Positions 42,625-52,590 of a DNA stretch of 64,000 nucleotides are shown here, one piece after another. This DNA comes from JAAFIW01 sp031414805 (GTDB lineage Bacteria; Pseudomonadota; Gammaproteobacteria; Burkholderiales; Burkholderiaceae_C): the NCBI GenBank assembly GCA_031414805.1, contig JANOQJ010000014.1, positions 1-64,000 of the forward strand, written 5' to 3'. A program made the position numbers and the translations under genes. The notes under the pieces are model-generated. The model ran no database searches and was not told where the DNA came from. It saw nothing but the letters and a program-made list of their open reading frames with translations. The first letter of the stretch is position 1. The number at the start of each line of letters is the position of its first letter.

Positions 42625-44310
42625 TCAATCGTTGGCGTAAATGTCCACATCTTTGGTTTCACGGATGAAGAGCATGCCGATCACAAATGTGCCAGCTGCG
42701 ACCACGACGGGGTACCACAGGCCATAAAAGATATCACCCGTCGCCGCGACCATGGCAAATGCTGTTGTGGGCAGCAGGCCACCAAACCAGCCGTTACCGA
42801 TGTGGTACGGCAGGCTCATGGAGGTGTAGCGAATGCGGGTGGGGAACATCTCCACCAGCATGGCGGCAATGGGGCCATAGACCATCGTCACCAAGATCAC
42901 CAGATACACCAGGATCGCCAGCACCATGACTTTGTTCATCTGGGCATCGTCGGCTTTTACGGTAAGGTTGGCCGCCTTGGCGGTGTCCAGCACGTTCTTG
43001 CGGAACTCTGCAATTGCCTTGGCGCTATCCGGCGCAAAACCATCGCCCTTGTCGTTCAGCGATGCGTTCAAAGACGGAATTTCTTTGTCGCCAATCTTCA
43101 CGCTCGCCAAGGTGCCGGATGGAGCCGCCACGTTCTTGTACGGAATGAAGTTTTGCGCCAGAACACGCTTGGCCAGATCGCAAGAGGTTTTAAAGTGAAT
43201 CTCGCGGGCAATCGGGCTACCCTGGAAAGAGCACTGCGCGGGATCGGCTGTCACCGTCACAGGCACGGCGTTTTGGGCCTTCACCAGGGCCGGGTTGGCG
43301 TAGTTCAACATCATCGGGAAGACGGTGAAGTAGGTCAGGGCTGCCAGCAAGCACCCACCCATGATGATGATCTTGCGTCCAATTTTGTCGGACAGCGAGC
43401 CAAACACGATAAAGAACGGTGTGCCGATCAACAACGATGCCGCAATCAACAGGTTGGCCGTGGTGTTGTCAACTTTGGCAATGGTCGTCAAAAAGAACAA
43501 GGCATAGAACTGGCCGGTGTACCAGACCACGGCTTGACCAGCAGTCAGACCCAGCAGCGCCAGAATCACGATTTTCAGGTTGCTCCATTGGCCAAACGAT
43601 TCGGTCAGTGGCGCTTTGGAAGTTTTACCCTCTGACTTCATTTTCTGGAAGGCGGGCGACTCGTTCAAGCTCAAGCGAATCCACACCGAAATTCCCAGCA
43701 GGATGATGGAAATCAGGAACGGAATACGCCAGCCCCACTCGCCAAACTCTTTGTCGCCCAGGTAGGTACGAACACCCAGAATAACGAGCAGCGACAGGAA
43801 CAGGCCCAAGGTAGCGGTGGTTTGAATCCAGGCGGTGTAGGCACCCCGTTTGCCGTGAGGCGCGTGTTCGGCCACATAAGTAGCCGCTCCACCGTACTCG
43901 CCGCCCAAGGCCAGGCCCTGCAACATGCGAAGTGCGACCAGGATGATGGGCGCTGCGATACCAATGGTGGCGTAATTAGGCAGCAAACCGACCACAAACG
44001 TGGCCGCGCCCATGATCATGATGGTGACCAGGAAGGTGTATTTACGTCCGATCATGTCGCCCAATCGGCCGAAAACGATAGCCCCAAACGGACGAACCAG
44101 GAAACCTGCCGCGAATGCCAGCAACGCAAAAATATAGGCCGACGTCGCGTCAAGCCCTGAGAAAAATTGCTTCGCAATGATGGCCGCTAACGAGCCGTAA
44201 AGATAGAAGTCGTACCACTCGAATACCGTGCCCAATGAAGAAGCGAAGATCACCTTCTTTTCTTCTTTGGTCATCGGCGCTGTGTGTGCAGGCGCGATCG
44301 CAGTTGCCAT
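42625..44310 (-). CDS. MFS transporter, metabolite:H+ symporter (MHS) family
   Basis: A 561-residue inner-membrane transporter with twelve predicted helices. MHS features are clear: an FEWYDFYLYGSLA opening, GRLGDMIGRKYTF between helices 2 and 3, and LALGGEYGGAATYVAEHAP near helix 4-5. About 120 residues (340-465) between helices form an extra soluble loop (FKTSCDLAKRVLAQNFIPYK) as seen in some family members. The substrate is probably an organic acid or betaine; it is not determined here. Confidence 0.9.
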   Translation of the reverse strand: MATAIAPAHTAPMTKEEKKVIFASSLGTVFEWYDFYLYGSLAAIIAKQFFSGLDATSAYIFALLAFAAGFLVRPFGAIVFGRLGDMIGRKYTFLVTIMIMGAATFVVGLLPNYATIGIAAPIILVALRMLQGLALGGEYGGAATYVAEHAPHGKRGAYTAWIQTTATLGLFLSLLVILGVRTYLGDKEFGEWGWRIPFLISIILLGISVWIRLSLNESPAFQKMKSEGKTSKAPLTESFGQWSNLKIVILALLGLTAGQAVVWYTGQFYALFFLTTIAKVDNTTANLLIAASLLIGTPFFIVFGSLSDKIGRKIIIMGGCLLAALTYFTVFPMMLNYANPALVKAQNAVPVTVTADPAQCSFQGSPIAREIHFKTSCDLAKRVLAQNFIPYKNVAAPSGTLASVKIGDKEIPSLNASLNDKGDGFAPDSAKAIAEFRKNVLDTAKAANLTVKADDAQMNKVMVLAILVYLVILVTMVYGPIAAMLVEMFPTRIRYTSMSLPYHIGNGWFGGLLPTTAFAMVAATGDIFYGLWYPVVVAAGTFVIGMLFIRETKDVDIYAND

Positions 44311-44421
44311 GTAAGTCTCCTGTTGTGAGATGAGTAAAACGCATATGCAGTTTTGACAGAGCGTCTGACGTGTAGCTGACCAAGCCAGCGGTCAAACACC
44401 CTCATTTCACTAGGACTATCC

Positions 44422-46506
44422 CTAGTGACCCGCCTGACGGGAACGATCAGCCGCACTCACCAACCAGGTGACGACAAACCCCAGCGGTACTCCGAATACA
44501 CCCGCCGAGATCGGCAGAATTCCGAACCACAAGTCTTGTCCAGGGGCCAACGCGAAAAAGGCTCGCACCACCATCGTGTTGATCAGCATGTAGTACGCCG
44601 TCAGCCCCAGTCCGGCCAGCATGCCGGCCACCGCACCCGCCCGCGTGGCACCACGCCAGAAAACGCCCAACACCATGCTCGGCACAAAGGCCGACGCCGC
44701 CAGTGAAAACGACGCTGACACCAATTGCAATATTTCGGCGGGTCTGGCGGTGGCGACGATGGTGGCCAGCAACGCCACGCCAAACAGGGCAAACTTTGAC
44801 AGGATCACCCGCTGCTCCGGTGTCACGCGTTTGGATACCTCTTGACAGTAGCCATCATGTACCAGCGCATTGCTGATCGTCAGCAGTAAACCGTCTGCTG
44901 TTGACAAAGCTGCTGCCAGACCGCCCGCCGCCACCAAGCCCGACACCACATAAGGCAGCCCGCCCAGTTCGGGTGTGGCCAGCATGATGATGTCGGCGCC
45001 CAGGTAAATCTCGCCAAACTGCAAGATGCCGTCGTTGTTGACGTCGCTCACCGAGATCAGCGAGCTGTCTACATATGCCCACTGCGAAATCCAGACGGGC
45101 AGCGCATCAAAGTGGGTTCCCACCAAGCCATTCATCACCTCAAACTTGACCAGTAAAGCCAGCGCTGGCGCGCTGGCATACAGCAAAGCGATAAAAAACA
45201 GTGACCAAGCCACCGAGCTGCGCGCCTGTGCCACCGAGGGCGTCGTGTAGTAGCGCGTGAGTAGGTGTGGCAAGCCGGCTGTGCCCACCATCAGGCAAAA
45301 CATGAGCGCCAGAAAGTTAAGCCGGGAGGTGTGAAACGCCTCTTTTTCTTGCGGCGTGCCATCGGGGTCGCCGGCAAACGCCTGCGCATGCGGTGGGAGC
45401 CCGCCCAGCGGTTTGGCCCGCTCCAGGTTCTCGTTCATCGCGCGCGTCCACAGCTCGCGGGCGCTCGCGGCGTCTCGCGGTAGGGCAGCCAATTCTCGTG
45501 CGACCAGGCGCACCGCTGCCGGGTCTGCGCCCTCGGCTTTGAGTTTGCGCAGGCGCTCTTGCAACATGGCGGGCTCGCGTTGCAAGGCGGCCTCCACATC
45601 GGCCAGCCTGGCTTTGTAAGCGTCTGCACGCTGCAGAAAAATAGCGCGCACGGCTTGCTCCTGGGGCGAGTCGATCAATTTTTTTTCCAGTTGTGCCACT
45701 TTCTCAAACTGTTGCCCATAGGCCAGGGGCGCGAGTGGATTGCCCAGTTGTTTGTAGGCTAGCCATGAGACGGGAATCAGAAAGGCCAGCAACAGCACCA
45801 CATACTGCGCAACCTGCGTCCAGGTAATCGCTCGCATACCGCCTAAAAATGAGCACAGCAACACGCCGCCAAGGCCCAACAGACCGCCAATTTCAAACTG
45901 CACGCCGGTCAGACGCGAGGCAATCAGCCCGATACCGTAGATTTGCGCCACGACGTAGACAAACGAGCACAGGATGGCGGCCAGCGCAGCGATGCGGCGT
46001 GGCCACTTGCCGCCGTAGCGCACGCTGAAATAGTCGGGCACGGTGTACAGGTTCATCGCGCGCAGATGCGGCGCAATCAGCAAGGCCACCAGGCAGAAAC
46101 CGCCGGTCCAGCCCAACAGGTAAGCCAGGCCGCCGGGCTGGCTGGGCGTACCCGAAAAACCGTGCAAATACAGACCACCGGCAAGGCTGATGAACGAGGC
46201 GGCGCTCATCCAGTCGGCAGCCGCCGCCATGCCGTTGTAAACCGCAGGCACACGCCGCCCGGCCACGTAGTACTCGTGCAGGTCAGCAGTGCGACCATAA
46301 ATGCCGATGGCGGCATACATCATCAGCGTGAAAAAAAGGAACAACGGTCCCAGCCATGACTTGGGCAGCCCCTGCTGCTCGGCCCAGGTCATACCACCCA
46401 GAAACAGCAGCAACCCGCCAATAAAGGCCAGCAGGATGCGGCGTAGCTGGCGTGCGTAGAGGGTCTGCGACACAGCCGTTGCAGGTTCTTCAGAGACCAT
46501 GGTCAC
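44422..46506 (-). CDS. Sodium:solute symporter (VC_2705-like, acetate permease related)
   Basis: A 694-residue SSS-family transporter. Helical core motifs include YYVAGRRVPAVYNGMAAAAD and SAASFISLAGGLYL, plus the second-half GLAAALSTADGLLLTISNA. A charged helical insert (residues 250-370) interrupts the core. An EF-hand-like loop DVNNDGILQFGE occurs at 488-499. The preceding DUF4212 gene overlaps its start by 17 bases and is the usual small partner. It probably imports a short-chain organic acid. Confidence 0.9.
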   Translation of the reverse strand: MTMVSEEPATAVSQTLYARQLRRILLAFIGGLLLFLGGMTWAEQQGLPKSWLGPLFLFFTLMMYAAIGIYGRTADLHEYYVAGRRVPAVYNGMAAAADWMSAASFISLAGGLYLHGFSGTPSQPGGLAYLLGWTGGFCLVALLIAPHLRAMNLYTVPDYFSVRYGGKWPRRIAALAAILCSFVYVVAQIYGIGLIASRLTGVQFEIGGLLGLGGVLLCSFLGGMRAITWTQVAQYVVLLLAFLIPVSWLAYKQLGNPLAPLAYGQQFEKVAQLEKKLIDSPQEQAVRAIFLQRADAYKARLADVEAALQREPAMLQERLRKLKAEGADPAAVRLVARELAALPRDAASARELWTRAMNENLERAKPLGGLPPHAQAFAGDPDGTPQEKEAFHTSRLNFLALMFCLMVGTAGLPHLLTRYYTTPSVAQARSSVAWSLFFIALLYASAPALALLVKFEVMNGLVGTHFDALPVWISQWAYVDSSLISVSDVNNDGILQFGEIYLGADIIMLATPELGGLPYVVSGLVAAGGLAAALSTADGLLLTISNALVHDGYCQEVSKRVTPEQRVILSKFALFGVALLATIVATARPAEILQLVSASFSLAASAFVPSMVLGVFWRGATRAGAVAGMLAGLGLTAYYMLINTMVVRAFFALAPGQDLWFGILPISAGVFGVPLGFVVTWLVSAADRSRQAGH

Positions 46507-46792
46507 CCCCGTCCTGCGTGTCGCGGTTTTCGCTGGGTACGCGGTTCATCAACCAAGCGTACAAGGCCACGATCATGACGAAGACCAACAGCGCACCCTG
46601 CGCGCCCAGCCAGTAGTGAAAGGGCCAGCCCACCACCATCACCTGCAAGTCTCGAGCGAAAAAACAAGCTACGAACGAAACCAGAAGCCACACGCCCAGC
46701 AAGCCGGTCTTCAGCCGCAGCGCAAATCGGCTGGGACCGGTATCGGGAAGCGCGGGTATGGCAGCGGGTGGCAAAGGGGTTGGGGGCGACAC
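46490..46792 (-). CDS. DUF4212 small symporter subunit
   Basis: A 100-residue protein with two hydrophobic segments (TGLLGVWLLVSFVACFFA and WLGAQGALLVFVMIVALYAW), typical of DUF4212 proteins that accompany sodium:solute symporters. It overlaps the symporter gene by 17 bases. A Pro-rich N-terminus precedes the first helix. Confidence 0.88.
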   Translation of the reverse strand: MSPPTPLPPAAIPALPDTGPSRFALRLKTGLLGVWLLVSFVACFFARDLQVMVVGWPFHYWLGAQGALLVFVMIVALYAWLMNRVPSENRDTQDGGDHGL

Positions 46793-46856
46793 GACGGCAA
46801 TCTTCGCATCGCAAGCATCCCAGTGGCCTCAGTGTTTCCGAGCAAGTACCGCCTAG

Positions 46857-46922
46857 TTGCTATTAAATAAATAGCTGCTTGAGCAGTAAATACAAGGGCT
46901 GTTGCCGTATTTGGCTTGAATT
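46857..46922 (+). repeat. Palindromic element copy 12 (ppsA-DUF4212 gap)
   Basis: GTTGCTATTAAATAA, core ATAGCTGCTTGAGCA (46871-46885), then GTAAATACAAGGGCTGTTGC and a TATTTGGCTTGAA tail. It is a complete intergenic copy. Confidence 0.95.
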
Positions 46923-46947
46923 TGTACTTTGACGGCCGTCTACTGCC

Positions 46948-49353
46948 TCAAGCAGCGGCCAGCTGGCGCCAGGTGTCTATCACGCTGTCGGGGTTTAGCG
47001 AGATGGAAGCGATGCCCTGATCAGCCAGCCACTGGGCAAAGTCAGGGTGGTCGCTAGGGCCCTGGCCGCAGATACCGACATATTTGCCTTGCGCCTGGCA
47101 GGCCTTGATGGCGCGCAGCAGCAAGGCTTTCACCGCCGGGTCGCGCTCGTCAAAGTCAGCGGCCAGCAGCTCCAGGCCGGAGTCTCGGTCCAGGCCCAGG
47201 GTCAGCTGGGTCAGGTCGTTCGATCCGATGGAAAAGCCGTCGAAATACTGCAAAAACTCGTCGGCCAGTATGGCGTTGCTGGGCACCTCGCACATCATGA
47301 TGATTTTCAGGTCATCCTGGCCGCGCGCCAGGCCATGGGCCGCCAAGAGCTTGGTGACTTTGTCGGCTTGACCCAGGGTTCGCACAAATGGCACCATGAC
47401 CTGCACGTTGGTCAGCCCCATTGCGCCACGCACCCGCTTGAGGGCTTCGCACTCCATTGCAAATGCTTCGCCAAACTCGGCGCTGATGTAACGCGCCGCG
47501 CCGCGAAAGCCCAGCATGGGGTTTTCTTCTTCCGGCTCGTAGCGGCTGCCGCCAATGAGCTTGCGGTATTCGTTACTCTTGAAATCACTCAAACGCACGA
47601 TCACAGGCTTGGGCCAGAAAGCCGCTGCAATGGTGGCGATGCCCTCTGCCACTTTGTCTACGTAAAACGCGCGGGGCGAGGCATGGCCGCGGGCCACAGA
47701 CTCCACCGCTTTCTTCAAATCTGCATCAATATTGGGGTAGTCCAAAATCGCTTTGGGGTGCACGCCAATATTGTTGTTGATGATGAATTCCAGCCGCGCC
47801 AAGCCAACACCCTCGTTGGGTAACTGGCAAAAATCAAAGGCCAGTTGTGGGTTGCCCACGTTCATCATGATCTTGGTCTTGATGGGCGGCATGGTGCCGC
47901 GCTGCACTTCAGTGATCTCGGTTTCCAGCAGGCCGTCGTAGATATAGCCGGTATCGCCCTCGGCGCAGCTCACGGTCACCAGCGTGCCCATTTTCAGTAG
48001 ATCGGTGGCATCGCCACAGCCCACCACAGCCGGTATGCCCAGCTCGCGCGCAATGATGGCCGCGTGGCAAGTGCGCCCGCCGCGGTTGGTGACGATGGCG
48101 CTGGCCCGCTTCATCACCGGCTCCCAGTTCGGGTCGGTCATGTCGGTCACCAGCACGTCGCCGGGCTGTACCTCGTCCATTTGCGCAATGCTGTGCACCA
48201 AACGAACCGGGCCGGTGCCAATCTTCTGCCCGATGGCACGGCCTTCGGCTAGCACGCGGCGTGCCTCGGTGTCATGACTTTTCAGCTTGTAGCGCTGCTC
48301 GGGCTTGCCGACCTGCTGGCTCTTGACGGTCTCGGGCCGCGCTTGCAGGATGTACAAAAGACCGTCTGTGCCGTCTTTGCCCCATTCAATGTCCATCGCA
48401 CGGCCATAGTGCTGCTCGATCACCAGCGCGTAGTGGGCCAGTTGTTCGGTTTCGGCATCGGTCAAGCTGTAGCGGTTGCGTTGCTCGGTAGGCACGTCCA
48501 CGGTTTGCACCAGTTTGCCGGTCGCGGCTTTATCGGCGGCGCTGGCAAACACCATCTGGATCAGCTTTGACCCGAGGTTGCGGCGGATCAAGGCGCGCTT
48601 GCCCGCTTTCAGCATCGGCTTGTGCACATAAAACTCGTCGGGGTTCACGGCGCCCTGCACCACGGTTTCGCCCAGGCCGTAGCTGCTGGTGATGAACACC
48701 ACATCTTCAAAACCCGATTCGGTGTCGATGGTGAACATCACGCCCGCCGCACCGAGGTCGCTGCGCACCATGCGCTGCACGCCGGCGGAGAGCGCCACAT
48801 CCGCATGCGCAAATCCTTTGTGCACGCGGTAGCTGATCGCACGGTCGTTGTACAGACTGGCAAACACCTCTTTCATTTTGTGCAGCACGTCGGCGATGCC
48901 CACCACGTTCAAAAATGTTTCCTGTTGGCCAGCGAATGACGCATCAGGCAGGTCTTCGGCGGTTGCCGACGAGCGAACGGCGAACGATGCGGCTGGATTG
49001 CCTGCGCTCAGCGTGGCAAAGGCGTCGCCAATGGCTCGTTGCAGGTCGGCAGGAAACGGTTGCGCTTCAACCATCGCGCGAATCTCGGCACCCACGCTAG
49101 CCAGGGCACGCACGTCTTCGGTGTCCAGCGTGGCGAGTTTGGCGTTGATTTTGTCGGCCAAACCGTCGTGGCCCAAAAACTGGCGGAAGGCATGCGCGGT
49201 GGTCGCAAAACCGGTGGGCACGCGCACGCCCTGGGGCAGTTGCGAAATCATTTCGCCGAGGCTGGCGTTTTTACCGCCCACCGCCTCGACATCGCTCATT
49301 CTCAAATTCTCAAACGGGACCACCAGCGCCGTGGCGCTAAAGAGTACAGACAT
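46948..49353 (-). CDS. ppsA: Phosphoenolpyruvate synthase
   Basis: An 801-residue enzyme that makes PEP from pyruvate and ATP in gluconeogenesis. It has the N-terminal ATP-grasp domain (VGGKNASLGEMIS; RSSATAEDLPDASFAGQQ), the phospho-histidine domain with TNRGGRTCHAAIIARELG near residue 420, and the C-terminal PEP-binding barrel (MLGFRGAARYIS; GSNDLTQLTLGLDRDS). The divergent gene encodes its kinase/phosphatase regulator. Confidence 0.98.
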   Translation of the reverse strand: MSVLFSATALVVPFENLRMSDVEAVGGKNASLGEMISQLPQGVRVPTGFATTAHAFRQFLGHDGLADKINAKLATLDTEDVRALASVGAEIRAMVEAQPFPADLQRAIGDAFATLSAGNPAASFAVRSSATAEDLPDASFAGQQETFLNVVGIADVLHKMKEVFASLYNDRAISYRVHKGFAHADVALSAGVQRMVRSDLGAAGVMFTIDTESGFEDVVFITSSYGLGETVVQGAVNPDEFYVHKPMLKAGKRALIRRNLGSKLIQMVFASAADKAATGKLVQTVDVPTEQRNRYSLTDAETEQLAHYALVIEQHYGRAMDIEWGKDGTDGLLYILQARPETVKSQQVGKPEQRYKLKSHDTEARRVLAEGRAIGQKIGTGPVRLVHSIAQMDEVQPGDVLVTDMTDPNWEPVMKRASAIVTNRGGRTCHAAIIARELGIPAVVGCGDATDLLKMGTLVTVSCAEGDTGYIYDGLLETEITEVQRGTMPPIKTKIMMNVGNPQLAFDFCQLPNEGVGLARLEFIINNNIGVHPKAILDYPNIDADLKKAVESVARGHASPRAFYVDKVAEGIATIAAAFWPKPVIVRLSDFKSNEYRKLIGGSRYEPEEENPMLGFRGAARYISAEFGEAFAMECEALKRVRGAMGLTNVQVMVPFVRTLGQADKVTKLLAAHGLARGQDDLKIIMMCEVPSNAILADEFLQYFDGFSIGSNDLTQLTLGLDRDSGLELLAADFDERDPAVKALLLRAIKACQAQGKYVGICGQGPSDHPDFAQWLADQGIASISLNPDSVIDTWRQLAAA

Positions 49354-49514
49354 GGGGAAGCTCCAGAGTTAAAAACCAGGTGGCCTGCATGCGTGGTGCC
49401 GCTGTTGTGCTTTTTATGGCGTACTGGGTGCATGGCGAAGGCGAAATTCATAATCAGGTCATTCTAGGCTCGCCTTTCAGCGGGCCACTTGCAAAACGCT
49501 GAACATCAAAATCC

Positions 49515-50336
49515 ATGCATAACCGCACCGTTTTTTTCATCTCCGACGGCACTGGCATCACCGCCGAAACCTTCGGCAACGCCATCCTGGCGCAGTTCGA
49601 ATTCAAGCCCCGCCACGTGCGCCTGCCGTTTGTCGACACGGTGGACAAAGCGCACCAGGCGGTGCGCCAGGTCAACCACACGTTCGACACCGAGGGCAAA
49701 CGGCCCATTGTGTTCACCACGCTGGTGAACATGGAGGTGCTGCGGGTGATTGAGGCCGGTTGCAAAGGCATGCTGCTGGACATGTTTGGCACCTTTGTGA
49801 ACCCGCTGGAGCAGGAGCTGGGCCTGAAAAGCAACCACCGAATTGGCCGCTTCAGCGACGTGAGCAAGAGCCAGGCCTACCACGACCGCATTGAAGCCAT
49901 CAACTTCAGCCTGGCGCACGATGACGGTCAGAGCAACCGCGATCTGGAGAGTGCCGATGTGATTCTTGTGGGCGTCAGCCGCAGCGGCAAAACGCCCACC
50001 TCGCTGTACTTGGCTATGCAATACGGCCTGAAAGCGGCCAACTACCCGCTGATTCCCGAAGACTTTGAGCGCCAGCAGTTACCCCCTGCCCTGGTACCGC
50101 ACCGCAAAAAGATGTTTGGCCTGTCGATTGACCCGGGGCGCTTGAGTGAAATCCGCAACGAGCGCCGCCCCAACTCGCGCTACGCCGCGCTGGACAACTG
50201 CCGCATGGAGGTGTCGGAGGCCGAGGCCATGATGCGCAGAAGCGGTGTGCGCTGGCTCTCCACCACCACCAAAAGCATTGAAGAAATCGCTACCACCATC
50301 CTGCAGGAGATCAGGCCGGAGCGACTGGATTACTGA
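49515..50336 (+). CDS. ppsR: PEP synthase regulatory protein (kinase/pyrophosphorylase, DUF299)
   Basis: A 273-residue DUF299-family bifunctional regulator that phosphorylates and reactivates PEP synthase. The P-loop is VGVSRSGKTPTSLYLA near residue 155, with FFISDGTGITAETFGNAILA at the N-terminus. It is divergent from ppsA with 161 bases between starts, which fits its role. Confidence 0.95.
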   Translation: MHNRTVFFISDGTGITAETFGNAILAQFEFKPRHVRLPFVDTVDKAHQAVRQVNHTFDTEGKRPIVFTTLVNMEVLRVIEAGCKGMLLDMFGTFVNPLEQELGLKSNHRIGRFSDVSKSQAYHDRIEAINFSLAHDDGQSNRDLESADVILVGVSRSGKTPTSLYLAMQYGLKAANYPLIPEDFERQQLPPALVPHRKKMFGLSIDPGRLSEIRNERRPNSRYAALDNCRMEVSEAEAMMRRSGVRWLSTTTKSIEEIATTILQEIRPERLDY

Positions 50337-50360
50337 GGCAGCATGAACATTTGGGCAGGA

Positions 50361-50426
50361 ATTGCTACTTATTTGATAGCTGCTTGAGCAGTATTGACAA
50401 GGGTCAACTGCCTAAATGATCAAAAA
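50361..50426 (+). repeat. Palindromic element copy 13 (ppsR-ppiD gap)
   Basis: ATTGCTACTTATTTG, core ATAGCTGCTTGAGCA (50376-50390), then GTATTGACAAGGGTCAACTG and a CCTAAATGATCAAAA tail. It occupies the gap between the convergent ppsR and ppiD genes; I saw no separate terminator there. Confidence 0.95.
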
Positions 50427-50437
50427 TTGCTATCGCG

Positions 50438-52390
50438 TCAGCGTTGCTCGCCCGCAGTCTGCGCCAAGGTATCGTCTGCATTCTTGCTGGGCTTGGGCAC
50501 TTTGATCTGCACCTTCATCCGCTCTTTCAGCAAGTTGTAATACGCCGCGCCTTCAGCCGATGTCCACAGTTGGGTGTACTGCTCCAGCTCCTGCTTGGCA
50601 ACATCAGTTTTCGGTGCGTCGCGCGACACCACACGGTTTACACGCATGACTGCATAGCCTTGAGCCCCCAGATCCACACCCAACCATACGGGCAACGTTC
50701 CACCGTCGGCTCGCATCGCGGCATCGACCAATGCTGCTGGCAACTGTGACTCCAGGCGCGACACGATCACCGGAGCCGGCAAGCTGGCGGTCGTGGGAGC
50801 AGCCCTCCAAGCGGCCAACTGTGCCAACCCTTTTTCCTTGGCCAGTTGCGCCCCGCGCTGCGTTGCCAGCCGTGTACGGGCCTGCTCTTTGACCTCAGCT
50901 AACGGCAGGGTGCGGGCGGGCGTGTATTTCACTATGCGTGCCGACGCGAGCTGATTGGCCGAAATCTCGATGGCCGGGGTATTGCTCTTCTTCTCGACGG
51001 CATCCGATGCGAATACAGCACTCAAAAACTTGGGGTTAGCCAAAATTCCTGCCAGACCCGCAGCAGGACCTGCTGGTGGCTTGCGCGTGAGGTTCTGTGC
51101 CGTGCGCACCTGCAGCTTGAAACGATCTGCCACTGACTTGAGGCCATCTGCAGACTCGTACACGCCGTTGGAGAAAGCTTCAGCCTGCTCGGCAAACTGC
51201 TTTTGCGCCTGCTGCTTTTTCACGTCGGCCTCCAGATCGGCGCGCATTTCTTCGAAGCTGCGCTGCTTGGCAGCCTTGATGTCAGTCAACGCAATCACGT
51301 GAAAACCAAAGTCCGACTCCACCACAGGACTGATGTCGCCCTTTTTCATCGAAAACGCAGCCTCTTCAAAAGGCTTGACCATCGCGCCTTTGGCAAAAAA
51401 GTCCAGATCTCCGCCACTGGCCGCAGAGCCGGTGTCTTCAGAGTTCTTGCGCGCCACGTCGGCAAAAGTAGCGGGTGCTTTGCTCACCTGCTCCTGCAGG
51501 GCCTGAGCACGCGCCTTGGCCTTCTGGCGATCGGCATCCGATGCCGATTTGGGTGACGCAATCAGGATGTGACTGGCGCGCCGCTCCTCTTGCGCGGCCA
51601 TGCGGGCAGCGTTTTGCTCGTAGTAGGCCTTGAGGTCTTCGTCTTTCACAACCAGGGTTTTCTTGATGGCTTCCAGGTCGAACACCACGTACTCGATATC
51701 CGCCTGCTCAGGCGCCTGAAACAACGCCGGGTTGTCTTTATAAAAAGTTTCAATCTGAGCGTCTTCCAGCTTCAGCTGGGCGGCAAACTCAGTGGCTGAA
51801 AACTGCGCAACCTGCACGTCACGCTTTTCATAAAAAGCATTCAAGGCAGTTGCCGCTGCCCCGGCCGGCGCAAAAGCCGATCCGCGAACCCCTTCCAGCA
51901 CTTGGCGCGTTGACAGGTCGGCGCGCACCTGGGCTTCAAACATCTGCGGCGTCATGCCTTGTGTACCGAGCATCTGCTTGTAGCGCTCCATGTCGAGGCG
52001 CCCATCCGGGCCGCGCAGGCTGGCAATCGTGGGATCGGTCTGTAACTCACGGGCCACGCGCTGGTCACTGGTGACCAGATTGGACTTGGCTGATACAGCG
52101 GCCAGCACGCGTTCACGAACCAGGCGCTCAAGGACGGTGTAGCGAGCTTGGGGCGTATCCAGCAGCTTCACATCGAGCGTCGGCATTTGGGTGCGCAGCC
52201 GGTCAACCTCGTTTTTATGGGCGTTGTCCCATTCAATTTGAGTGATGTTGCGTCCGTCTACGCGTGCCACTGTGGGACTGGCGTCGCCAAACTTGAAACC
52301 CTCGGTGCCCACCAGCACAAATGACACGATGAGCAGTGGGAACAAGATCGCCATCGTCAGCTTGGCGTGCTTTCGGACAAAGTCAAACAT
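50438..52390 (-). CDS. ppiD: Membrane-anchored peptidyl-prolyl isomerase PpiD
   Basis: A 650-residue periplasmic chaperone. An N-terminal anchor (LTMAILFPLLIVSFVLVGTE, residues 11-30) precedes a SurA-like N-terminal chaperone domain, a parvulin domain near residues 265-365 (RRASHILIASPKSA; SEDTGSAASGGDLDFFAKG) and a long C-terminal region. It helps outer-membrane and periplasmic protein folding at the Sec exit. It lies just downstream of hupB and tRNA-Val, the usual proteobacterial location. Confidence 0.94.
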   Translation of the reverse strand: MFDFVRKHAKLTMAILFPLLIVSFVLVGTEGFKFGDASPTVARVDGRNITQIEWDNAHKNEVDRLRTQMPTLDVKLLDTPQARYTVLERLVRERVLAAVSAKSNLVTSDQRVARELQTDPTIASLRGPDGRLDMERYKQMLGTQGMTPQMFEAQVRADLSTRQVLEGVRGSAFAPAGAAATALNAFYEKRDVQVAQFSATEFAAQLKLEDAQIETFYKDNPALFQAPEQADIEYVVFDLEAIKKTLVVKDEDLKAYYEQNAARMAAQEERRASHILIASPKSASDADRQKAKARAQALQEQVSKAPATFADVARKNSEDTGSAASGGDLDFFAKGAMVKPFEEAAFSMKKGDISPVVESDFGFHVIALTDIKAAKQRSFEEMRADLEADVKKQQAQKQFAEQAEAFSNGVYESADGLKSVADRFKLQVRTAQNLTRKPPAGPAAGLAGILANPKFLSAVFASDAVEKKSNTPAIEISANQLASARIVKYTPARTLPLAEVKEQARTRLATQRGAQLAKEKGLAQLAAWRAAPTTASLPAPVIVSRLESQLPAALVDAAMRADGGTLPVWLGVDLGAQGYAVMRVNRVVSRDAPKTDVAKQELEQYTQLWTSAEGAAYYNLLKERMKVQIKVPKPSKNADDTLAQTAGEQR

Positions 52391-52427
52391 TAAAAACTCT
52401 CAATCACAACAAAAACAAAAGGACAAC

Positions 52428-52458
52428 AAAAAAGGCGAACCGTTGTTCGCCTTTTTTT
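52428..52458 (-). terminator. Rho-independent terminator after tRNA-Val
   Basis: AAGGCGAAC and GTTCGCCTT pair around CGTT, with an A run and a T run outside, forming a bidirectional terminator between the tRNA gene and ppiD. Confidence 0.9.
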
Positions 52459-52492
52459 ATTCCCTCCGCCTGAAAACGCTAAGGGTGGAGGG

Positions 52493-52568
52493 TGGTGGGT
52501 GATGACGGGCTCGAACCGCCGACCTACGCCTTGTAAGGGCGCCGCTCTACCAACTGAGCTAATCACCC
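52493..52568 (-). tRNA. tRNA-Val (anticodon TAC)
   Basis: The minus strand reads GGGTGATTAGCTCAGTTGG at the 5' end and finishes with CATCACCC, A and an encoded CCA. The anticodon loop is CTTACAA, giving TAC. Acceptor (GGGTGAT/ATCACCC), D, anticodon and T (GGTTCGAGC) arms are all regular. It lies between hupB and ppiD. Confidence 0.97.
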
Positions 52569-52590
52569 CTCCGATAAATTATTCAGTGGG

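Noticed and set aside
42499..43635. Plus-strand frame of 378 codons opposite the MHS transporter
   Set aside because: Shadow frame with His/Gln/Arg-rich translation and no recognisable motif.
44408..44427. CACTAGG/CCTAGTG inverted repeat after the symporter gene
   Set aside because: Seven-base stem without a T run; too weak to call a terminator or operator.
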